Assembly (NCBI GenBank): GCA_000434235.1
Contig: FR891973.1
Span: 1 to 54,398 of the forward strand
From: Alistipes sp. CAG:268
Lineage (GTDB): Bacteria > Bacteroidota > Bacteroidia > Bacteroidales > Rikenellaceae
Length of the DNA: 54,398 nucleotides
Direction of reading: 5' to 3'
The position numbers and the translations under genes were made by a program. The notes beneath the pieces are model-generated. The model saw only the letters and a list, made by a program, of their open reading frames with translations, was not told the origin of the DNA and made no database searches. Shown piece by piece: positions 30,744-38,131 of this stretch (position 1 is its first letter; every line of letters begins with the position of its first letter).

Positions 30744-33086
30744 TTAAAGTTCGCGACTCAGGGAATAGGGACGCTCGTCGCCCGTAAAGCGGCGGCGCTT
30801 GTCGGGTGTCGGGCGCATGTCGAACTCGAGCACCCCGCCCCTGCACAGATCCGAATAGGTCAGGTAGGCCTTCGTCCAGGGCTTGCCGTTGAGCCGCACG
30901 CCATGGACATAGCGGTTCTTCGAGCTGACCTTCGGGGCCTTGATCTCGAGGTAGCAGTCCTCGCCGACACGGACCTTCATGTAGGGGAAGTAGGGGGCCC
31001 CGAGCACATACTGGTCCGAACCCGGGCAGACGGGATAGAATCCCATGGCCGTGAAGATGTACCAGGCCGACATCTGCCCGCAGTCGTCGTTGCCGCACAA
31101 CCCGTCGATCACCGGCCGGTACATCCGGTCCATGATCTCGCGCACCCAGTACTGCGTCTTCCACGGCTGCGAGGTCCACATGTAGAGATACGGAACGTGG
31201 TGGCTCGGCTCGTTGCCGTGGACATACATGCCCAACAGCCCTTCGCGGGTCACGTCCTCGGTCTGTGCGAAATAACGGTCGGGCAGATACTCGGTGAAGA
31301 GGCTGTCGAGCCGCGCCACGAACTTCCGGTCGCCGCCCATCAGTCCGATCAGCCCGTCGGGATCGTGCGGCACATACATCGAGTAGTTCCACGAATTGCC
31401 CTCGATGAAGCCCTGCCCGTGGGTGTCATAGAGATTGGGATCGGGTTTCCACGAGCCGTCACTCATCCTTCCGCGCGCGAACCCCGTCTCGGGATCGAAG
31501 ACATTGCGGTAGTTCAGCGCCCGCTGCCGGTACTCTTCGGCCAGAGCCGTATCGCCCGCCTTGCGGGCCGCATCGTAGATCACCCAGTCGTCGTAGGCAT
31601 ATTCGAGCGTCATCGACGACCCGGTCGATTTGACGTCATAGGGGACATACCCCAGGCGCTTGTAGACGCCCGTGGCATCGTAGTAGTCGCAGTTGGCACT
31701 GCGGACCATCGCCTCGAGGGCCGTCCGACGGTCGATGCCGATCCCCTTGTCGAGGGCGTCGCCCACGACCGAGACGCCGTGGTAGCCGATCATGCACCAG
31801 TTCTCGTTGGCCATGTGCGACCAGACGGGCAGGATGTGGTGTACGCTCTGGCGGTAGTGGTCGAGCATCGAGGCGACGATGTCGCGGCTCCGCTCGGGAC
31901 AGATCAGGTTGAAGAGCGGATGCAGGGCCCGGTAAGTGTCCCACACCGAGAAGATCGTATAGTTCGTGCGTCCCTCCTCCGCCTCGTGGATCTCGTGGTC
32001 GAGGCCGCGGTAACGTCCGTCCACATCCTGATAGACCGACGGGTTGATCATCGTGTGGTAAAGCGACGTGTAGAGCATCCGGAGCGCACCCTCGTCGCCC
32101 TCGGCTTCGATAAGGGCCATCTCGTCGCTCCATCGGCCGCGCGCCTCGGCGACCAGTTCGTCGAATGTCCGGCCGGCCGTCTCGGCCTCGAGGTTGGCCC
32201 GTGCGCCCTGCGTCCCGACGGCCGACAGAGCCACCCGGACCTCCAGCGGCGCAGGATCATCGCCGAAGTCGAAGTGCATGACGATGCCGCACCCGCCGAT
32301 CTCGGGGAAATTGTGCGACGTGTCGAACTTGCCCCAGCCGCCCCGGTAGTCGAGCGGAGCCTTGTCCACGGCGCCGTAGTTGCGGATCGGCCGCGAGAAG
32401 CTCATGGCAAAATAGGTATAGTTGGTCCGGGCCCAGCCGCTGGTGATGCGATAGCCCGTGACGAGCGTGTCGTTCTCGACCCGCACCTGTGCCCAACGCA
32501 CCTTGCCCTCGTAGTTGTAGATGCCGTGCGTAAGGTCGAGGATCAGGTGCTGCTCCCGCCCCTCGGGATAGGTATAGCGGTGTACGCCGACCCGTTCGGT
32601 GGCCGTAAGCTGGGCGCGGATGCCGTAGTCGTCGAGCATCACCTCGTAGTAGCCGGCACAGGCCCGCTCCCGGTCGTGCGAGAAGCGCGAGCGGTATCCC
32701 GTTTCGGGATTTTCAGCCGTGCCGCGGTCGAGCTGCACCTCGCCGACGGTCGGCATCAGCAGGATGTCGCCCAGGTCGGAGTGGCCCGTGCCACTGAGGT
32801 GCGTGTGCGAAAAACCGACAATCGTCGGATCGTCGTACTGGTACCCGGCACAATAGCGGTAGGTATCGGGGACATAAGCCCCGTCGATGTTGTGGGGCAC
32901 CATCTCCGTATCGGGGCTCAGCTGCACGATACCGTGCGGCACACACGCCCCGGGAAAGACATGTCCCATGCTCCGGGTCCCGATGAAGGGATCGACGTAA
33001 TCGACGGCCGCACGCTCCTGGGCGCGGATCCCGGTTGCAGAGGCCGCCAGCATGGCGGCGGTGAAAAGGATTCGGGTAATCATCAT
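30744..33086 (-). CDS. GH92 alpha-mannosidase (copy A)
   Basis: A 780-residue exo-alpha-mannosidase with a Sec signal (cleavage likely after 'SATGIRAQ'). The catalytic fold begins 'VDYVDPFIGTRSMGHVFPGA'. 'FSHTHLSGTGHSDLGD' is the -1 subsite signature. 'WSHMANENWCMIGYHGVSVV' and 'HGNEPSHH' follow, then 'LCGNDDCGQMSAWYIF' with Asp667-Asp668. The start may be either of two consecutive ATGs (33086 or 33083). It is the first gene after a terminator-like hairpin, so its level should depend on read-through from SusC/SusD. The acid residue was not placed with confidence. Confidence 0.95.
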   Translation of the reverse strand: MMITRILFTAAMLAASATGIRAQERAAVDYVDPFIGTRSMGHVFPGACVPHGIVQLSPDTEMVPHNIDGAYVPDTYRYCAGYQYDDPTIVGFSHTHLSGTGHSDLGDILLMPTVGEVQLDRGTAENPETGYRSRFSHDRERACAGYYEVMLDDYGIRAQLTATERVGVHRYTYPEGREQHLILDLTHGIYNYEGKVRWAQVRVENDTLVTGYRITSGWARTNYTYFAMSFSRPIRNYGAVDKAPLDYRGGWGKFDTSHNFPEIGGCGIVMHFDFGDDPAPLEVRVALSAVGTQGARANLEAETAGRTFDELVAEARGRWSDEMALIEAEGDEGALRMLYTSLYHTMINPSVYQDVDGRYRGLDHEIHEAEEGRTNYTIFSVWDTYRALHPLFNLICPERSRDIVASMLDHYRQSVHHILPVWSHMANENWCMIGYHGVSVVGDALDKGIGIDRRTALEAMVRSANCDYYDATGVYKRLGYVPYDVKSTGSSMTLEYAYDDWVIYDAARKAGDTALAEEYRQRALNYRNVFDPETGFARGRMSDGSWKPDPNLYDTHGQGFIEGNSWNYSMYVPHDPDGLIGLMGGDRKFVARLDSLFTEYLPDRYFAQTEDVTREGLLGMYVHGNEPSHHVPYLYMWTSQPWKTQYWVREIMDRMYRPVIDGLCGNDDCGQMSAWYIFTAMGFYPVCPGSDQYVLGAPYFPYMKVRVGEDCYLEIKAPKVSSKNRYVHGVRLNGKPWTKAYLTYSDLCRGGVLEFDMRPTPDKRRRFTGDERPYSLSREL

Positions 33087-33098
33087 ATCGGATCAGAA

Positions 33099-33135
33099 GA
33101 AAAAAGGGTGCGCCGTTCCGCAGAGCGGCGCACCC
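33099..33135 (-). terminator. intra-operon terminator/attenuator before the GH92 genes
   Basis: A perfect 10-bp GC-rich stem, GGGTGCGCCG (33106-33115) and CGGCGCACCC (33126-33135), is followed on the - strand by a run of six T. It lies 14 nt after the DUF4302-like stop and 13-20 nt before the GH92 start, leaving no room for a promoter between them. Confidence 0.75.
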
Positions 33136-33149
33136 AGAGAACATACCAA

Positions 33150-35426
33150 CTAACCTTCGCGCACCTTGATCCAGTAGGGATATTCTGGATCGGGGCTGAC
33201 GAGATAGAAATAGGGTTTGTCATCGTAGGACATGCCTTCGGACTTGTAGACGTGGAACCCGCGCTCGTTGAAAAGCAGCTTTTCGATCGGGGCCGTCAGC
33301 TTGCGGGCATCGTCAAGCGAGATGTCGTTGCCGTCGGCATCGTAGAATCCGCCCGAAGCCTCGCCGAGAGTGAAGATCATGCGGTCGTCCTCGACCTTGT
33401 AGGAGGTGATGGGCAGCGAAACTCCGATCTCTTCAACACTGTCGCCGGCTGTGTTGGATTTCCAGGACTTGATATAAATCCGTTCACCCTTGCTTACCGG
33501 ATAGATTTCCAGGCTGTTGATACCCAGCGGCCATCCGTTCGACATGCTCTTTTCCGGGCGGAAGATGTAGCTGTCGGTTCCAGTCATTCCCGCAATGTTG
33601 TCCGACGAGGTCGGCAGGCAGAACTGCGTATGAGAGAGGAAGATCTTCTTACCGGCTTCGTACTTGTTGACCGGATAGGTGTAGAAGTAATCCAGCGGGT
33701 GTCCTTCAGCAGTCAGCGGAGTACGAATCGTGCAGTCCAGACCGGTGACCATCGGCTGCGGGCTACCGCCCTCCGACCATGTGAGGCCGTTGTAGGTCAC
33801 ATCGCCGACCTCGATCGGGGTCTTGAACCGGATGACGCCCGTTTCCGTGGCACTGACTTCCACCGTGGCATACTGTGCGCGGTTCATAGCCATGTCCTTG
33901 TAGTTGCCGTCGGCATAGACCTGCTCCGTATCGGTGATCCAGATCAGATCGGCCGTACCGGCATCAGCGTTGAGCGTATAGTGGAGTCGGAAGTAGCGGT
34001 TATCGTTGTCGAAGAAGGTGCCGTAGCGCGGCATGCCCTTTGCAACGAGTTCCGGCATGAAGTTCTCGTCAGGCACCTCACCGCCCGGCTCCTGAATCAT
34101 TCCCTGACGGACCTTGACCCAAAGGTTCGATGTGGCGCTGATCAGATACCAGGCATTGCCGGCATCATCCTGCTCCGTGACAATGTAGAGACCGTCGGTA
34201 TGGAAGTAGAAATCGCTGAAAGGTTTCAGGTTTTCGCCCATCTGTTCGAGCGTGTAGTGTGCAAATTCCGATCCGGTTGCGATTTTCAGGAAGTCGCCGC
34301 GCGTGCTGGCGTAGAAGCGGATCCAGTCGCCATCATAATCGTATCGGGCCGTCTTGGGATTGTCCGTATAGTCATTGACAAAGAGGTAGTTGCCCGAAGC
34401 GTCGCTGCCGCCCTCCTCGGAGTAGACTTCCACGCGCAGCGGAATGTCGTCCGCATAGGGATAGAAGAGGATGCTGCGGAAGTCATCCACGGCAAGCACC
34501 TCCCACAGCGTGGGGTGAGCCGCACCGGTCTCCGTGCGTCCGCCGAGGTTGTATTGCTTGGTGTTCGTGGAGACGAATCCGCCGTTTGCCTCGATCGGTT
34601 CGTCGAGCTTCGTGTCGGCGACATTCAGCGCGACACTCCGGTCTGCAATGCGGTAGGAGAGCGACTCGAACGAACTTCCGTTGATCGAGACGGGGGCCCA
34701 TGTCAGGGTGTACTCCGATTCGGAGGTCTCGATTTCGACCGTTCCGCGTTCATGCTTGGCATCGGAGGTCGTAGCGTCGATCCACGTGAATTCGATGCTC
34801 TTCGTGGCGCGTTCGAGAGCGTAGCGGGCTACGAAGCGTCCGTTGGCGTCACGAACGATGGCCTTCATGGCGTCGGCGCCGGAGAGGGCTGTCCAGACGA
34901 GTTTCTCGCCCAATTGGAGCACATCCCCCGACGTGGCCTTGCGCAACACGAACGAAGTTCCGGATTCAGCACCGACACACGTCACCGTATTGTCGTCATA
35001 GGATTCGACGATCAGCCGCCGCTCACGGTAGGCCGGGTCGATGATCGCATCGTTGAGCATCGTGGCGCCGTCGAACTTGATCGAGGCGATGCCACCCTCG
35101 TCGAGTCCCGAGACGGTGAAGAGAGCCAGGGCCTGCTCGTTCTCCGATACGGGCGAGTCGGAGGTGACCGAACCGTCGGACAGGAAGTTGAAGAGGATCG
35201 TGTAGCTCAACCCTTCGGCCGGAGCATACTCGGTCACCCAGTTGTATTCGAGATCGCTTTCATAGGTCAGCATCTCCTTGACGGCCTTCGATTCGGCTGT
35301 TTCGCCGGCCGACGTACCGTCCTCCTTGGTCTGCGACTCCAATCCATCGAGCGAAGCCTCGTCGCGGCAACCCGCAGCGAACGCGATCGTCAGGAGCGTC
35401 GTCAGCAATATCGTGATTCGTTTCAT
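33150..35426 (-). CDS. DUF4302-like surface lipoprotein, SusE/F-position
   Basis: A 758-residue lipoprotein; signal MKRITILLTTLLTIAFAAGC gives acylated Cys20. The following RDEASLD is acidic, like Bacteroidota surface-export signals. The N-terminal part ('YNWVTEYAP' then 'ILFNFLSDGSVTSD') recalls DUF4302 lipoproteins, which accompany SusC/SusD and zinc-peptidase genes. There is an internal repeat: the stretch ending 'LWVKVRQG' near residue 450 resembles the C-terminal stretch ending 'YWIKVREG'. In each, an F..GxY/H..-type strand precedes a tyrosine-rich strand. This suggests duplicated beta domains that bind glycan or glycoprotein. No catalytic motif was seen. The family name is moderately certain and the function is not known. 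Confidence 0.6.
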   Translation of the reverse strand: MKRITILLTTLLTIAFAAGCRDEASLDGLESQTKEDGTSAGETAESKAVKEMLTYESDLEYNWVTEYAPAEGLSYTILFNFLSDGSVTSDSPVSENEQALALFTVSGLDEGGIASIKFDGATMLNDAIIDPAYRERRLIVESYDDNTVTCVGAESGTSFVLRKATSGDVLQLGEKLVWTALSGADAMKAIVRDANGRFVARYALERATKSIEFTWIDATTSDAKHERGTVEIETSESEYTLTWAPVSINGSSFESLSYRIADRSVALNVADTKLDEPIEANGGFVSTNTKQYNLGGRTETGAAHPTLWEVLAVDDFRSILFYPYADDIPLRVEVYSEEGGSDASGNYLFVNDYTDNPKTARYDYDGDWIRFYASTRGDFLKIATGSEFAHYTLEQMGENLKPFSDFYFHTDGLYIVTEQDDAGNAWYLISATSNLWVKVRQGMIQEPGGEVPDENFMPELVAKGMPRYGTFFDNDNRYFRLHYTLNADAGTADLIWITDTEQVYADGNYKDMAMNRAQYATVEVSATETGVIRFKTPIEVGDVTYNGLTWSEGGSPQPMVTGLDCTIRTPLTAEGHPLDYFYTYPVNKYEAGKKIFLSHTQFCLPTSSDNIAGMTGTDSYIFRPEKSMSNGWPLGINSLEIYPVSKGERIYIKSWKSNTAGDSVEEIGVSLPITSYKVEDDRMIFTLGEASGGFYDADGNDISLDDARKLTAPIEKLLFNERGFHVYKSEGMSYDDKPYFYLVSPDPEYPYWIKVREG

Positions 35427-35444
35427 GGTGAAGTGTCGGATTAT

Positions 35445-36683
35445 TTAGAGTTTGTAATTCGGGTCATCCTCCTGATAGTTTTTGGTATCGGCCTTGTATT
35501 CGGCCCAGAGGGTCTGCTCGTCGGCATCCTCTCCGAGGGCATACTTGAGGGCTGCCTCCCAGCTCCAGGGATTGATCGTCCGCATCGAAGCGTTGATGTT
35601 GCGGACGGCATCGGGATCCTTCGTACGCGTCAGCCAGTAGCAGAAGAAGCCCGTCGTCTGGTAACCGGACATCAGACCTCCGTTGACGTTACGCGTCGAG
35701 TAGTCGTGGTATCCGGCGATCGTGCGCACGGCGTCAGCCAGGCCTTCGATGGCCGCCCAGGAGACATTCCCTTCGCTGTAAGCAGGGATGCCCTGGGGTT
35801 CAAGCTGGAAGCCGTGGACCATTTCGTGGAACAGTACGCCGCGCGTTTCGAGATTGAGTTTGAGCAGCGACTCGTTGGCCGACTTCTGAATCCAGTCGGT
35901 CGAGTAGTGGATGTTGATCTTCGGCGAGGAACCACCCTTGTAGGATACCTGGTCGGGCATCGGGTCGAGATAGTACTCGATGTCGGTGATCGGATAGCGC
36001 TCGTCCTGATCGTTGAAATAGAGGAAGGTGCAGATCTCGCGGGCGTGCCATTTCAGATAGGCCTGCTTGTCCTGTACGAGTACGTCGTAAAGTTGCGACC
36101 CGTCGTCCTCGGCCGTATCGATGAAAGTGATCGTCGGATATTCGAAGTTCTGCCAGTCGGCATAGGGGTCTTCGGTGTGAAAGAGGATGTCGGAAAGCGT
36201 CACGCGGTCGCCGCCGTTGCCGTGAAAGACGAACTTGTACTGCGTGTAGTTGGCCGGGGCCTCCAAATAGTAGATGTGGTTCTGGAAGCGGGCGATGAAT
36301 TTCTCATTCGAGCGGCTATCCACCTCGATCCACGAGGTTCCGTCGTTGGATCCGGAGACGCTCCACGATGCGGGGTCGTAGAGGGCTTCGACGGTTCCGA
36401 ACGACTCGTCCTGATGGATCTCGCCCGACGAAACCAGCGTATAGGCGACAATCTCCCCTGCGTTGCAGGGAACGATGACCTCGACGGTGTTGTCGTCGCC
36501 GGTTTCGGCCGAGAAGTAGGTCGTCAAATCGCTGTCCGTGAGGGACGAAGCCTCGGAGGAGGCTGTAGCTCCGATGCCGCCGATCTCCACACTGCCGCCC
36601 GGCAGAGGCAGGAAATGGGGTTTTTCATCGGCGCAGGCGCTGCCGAGCATGGCGGCAACGAGCAGATATATGAACTTTTTCAT
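35445..36683 (-). CDS. BSP-type zinc metallopeptidase lipoprotein with discoidin-like domain (copy 2)
   Basis: A 412-residue lipoprotein; MKKFIYLLVAAMLGSAC gives Cys17, followed by acidic ADEK, consistent with surface exposure. Residues about 35-165 look like an F5/8 type C domain ('WSVSGSNDGTSWIEVDSRS'). The peptidase domain carries His286-Glu287-Met-Val-His290 and 'AIEGLADAVRTIAGYHDY'. It is paralogous to copy 1 along most of its length ('ETRGVLFHE' and 'GYQTTGFFCYWLTRTKDPDA' have clear counterparts) but lacks the Cys cluster. It sits directly after SusD, so it is probably part of the surface binding/degradation complex. Confidence 0.82.
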   Translation of the reverse strand: MKKFIYLLVAAMLGSACADEKPHFLPLPGGSVEIGGIGATASSEASSLTDSDLTTYFSAETGDDNTVEVIVPCNAGEIVAYTLVSSGEIHQDESFGTVEALYDPASWSVSGSNDGTSWIEVDSRSNEKFIARFQNHIYYLEAPANYTQYKFVFHGNGGDRVTLSDILFHTEDPYADWQNFEYPTITFIDTAEDDGSQLYDVLVQDKQAYLKWHAREICTFLYFNDQDERYPITDIEYYLDPMPDQVSYKGGSSPKINIHYSTDWIQKSANESLLKLNLETRGVLFHEMVHGFQLEPQGIPAYSEGNVSWAAIEGLADAVRTIAGYHDYSTRNVNGGLMSGYQTTGFFCYWLTRTKDPDAVRNINASMRTINPWSWEAALKYALGEDADEQTLWAEYKADTKNYQEDDPNYKL

Positions 36684-36704
36684 GACTGATAACGTGTTTG
36701 TCGA

Positions 36705-38111
36705 TTAGTATCCGTAGTTCTGGTCGCTCTCCGAGATGCCCGAGTTGGCGTCGATTTCGGCCTGCGGAATGGGAAGCGTCAACCGGTAGTCGTCGCCGGT
36801 GATGCTCTTGCCCTCGCGCGACATCGTCAGGTTCAGACGCCGGGCATCGAACATCCGGTGTCCTTCCCATACCAGTTCGAGACGGCGCTCCTTGGCGATC
36901 TCGGTCATGAAGGCCGATTGCGACGGATAGTCCTGCGAGGTGTACTCCTCATGACGCTGGGCGCGCAGTTCGTTGAGCAGGCGGTTTGCCTCCGTCATGT
37001 CGGGATTCTCTCGGCGGGCCAGGGCCTCGGCGGCAATAAGCTGCATCTCCTCGGCGCGGAACATCTTTTCATCCACACGCCCGATGTCCGAAGCGTCGCC
37101 GAACCATTTTTTCACCATCCAGACGGGGGATCCGGCGCGGTCACGTCCATATTCGAGGAAGACCGAAGCTCGGATATCGGTCTCAGCATACTGCTCCCGC
37201 AGGTCACTGCTCGGACGGAAGATGCTCGAATAATCTCCGCCAACGAAGAGCGTGCCGATGGTTGCCGAGCCAGCCGGCCGGGAGAGCTGGAAGATCACAC
37301 CTGCATTCGACTTGTCGAGCCAGACGTTCTGGACCTCGTCCTTCTTGGCGATGGGAACTGCCCGCAGGGCATTGGTCGCGTAGATGTAGGCTTGCGAGTA
37401 GAGCCCGTGGTAGAGAGCGACGCGGGCGCGGAGTGCATCGACGGTCGCCCGCGAAATGTAGGCCGTGGAGTTCGAGGCGGTGAGATCGGCCGAGAGGTCG
37501 GGAGCCTCGACGGAGAGCATCTCGTAGGCACGGTTCAGGTCGGTCATGATCTGCTCGTAGCAGTCGCCCACGGGTTCGCGGGAAGGATTTCCCACGACGT
37601 GGTAATGGCTGACATAAGGGATTCCCTTGGCCTCATCGTCCATAAAGTCGGAGAAGAAGCACAACAATTCGAAGTGCGCGTAGGCGCGGAAGAAGTAGGC
37701 GGTTCCGAACGACTCCTGGAGCGAGGCCTCTTCGGATTCGTTGGCCGGTTCGACCTCAGGACCGTAATAGAGAACACGGTTTGCCTGATTGATGATTCCG
37801 TAATAGTGGCTCCAAATGCCGCTGACGTCGCCCGATGTGGCGGTGTAGACCCAGTTTGTCAGGTCGGTTCCGGCACCGCCCGAGTCGCCGCCCTGCACGC
37901 AGTCGTCGGCGATGTATTCGGTGATGGCAAGTTTCGACCGCAGGCTGACCTTTCCGTAGATGCCCACGACGGCCTTGTGGACGTTCTCCACCGTTCCGAA
38001 CGCCTTTTCGGGACCGACCATGTCGGTAGGCTCGAGATCCGTGTAGTCGCACGAAGCGAGAGCCACGGCGGCGGAGAGCATCGTTGCGAGAATGGTTTTG
38101 TATCGTTTCAT
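36705..38111 (-). CDS. susD: SusD/RagB-family glycan-binding lipoprotein
   Basis: A 468-residue outer-surface lipoprotein (MKRYKTILATMLSAAVALASC, Cys21, then acidic DYTDLEPTD). N-terminal 'AVVGIYGKV' and the TPR-type helices 'SFGTAYFFRAYAHFELLCFF' (about 133-152) are the SusD fold signature. The C-terminus closes with 'LVWEGHRMFDARRLNLTMSR' and 'LPIPQAEIDANSGI', both typical. It forms a hinged lid on the SusC porin and selects the ligand. The gap to SusC is 20 nt and they are co-transcribed. It appears intact, unlike its partner. Confidence 0.95.
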   Translation of the reverse strand: MKRYKTILATMLSAAVALASCDYTDLEPTDMVGPEKAFGTVENVHKAVVGIYGKVSLRSKLAITEYIADDCVQGGDSGGAGTDLTNWVYTATSGDVSGIWSHYYGIINQANRVLYYGPEVEPANESEEASLQESFGTAYFFRAYAHFELLCFFSDFMDDEAKGIPYVSHYHVVGNPSREPVGDCYEQIMTDLNRAYEMLSVEAPDLSADLTASNSTAYISRATVDALRARVALYHGLYSQAYIYATNALRAVPIAKKDEVQNVWLDKSNAGVIFQLSRPAGSATIGTLFVGGDYSSIFRPSSDLREQYAETDIRASVFLEYGRDRAGSPVWMVKKWFGDASDIGRVDEKMFRAEEMQLIAAEALARRENPDMTEANRLLNELRAQRHEEYTSQDYPSQSAFMTEIAKERRLELVWEGHRMFDARRLNLTMSREGKSITGDDYRLTLPIPQAEIDANSGISESDQNYGY

Positions 38112-38131
38112 TGTCGGATTCGTTGATTAGG

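Noticed and set aside
30609..36689. An uninterrupted + strand open frame of more than 2,000 codons lying opposite the start of GH92-B, GH92-A, the DUF4302-like gene and BSP copy 2.
   Set aside because: Four - strand genes with signal peptides and clear family motifs occupy the same bases. The antisense frame has no recognisable domain and spans gene boundaries. It is explained by the near absence of TTA, CTA and TCA codons in high-GC genes.
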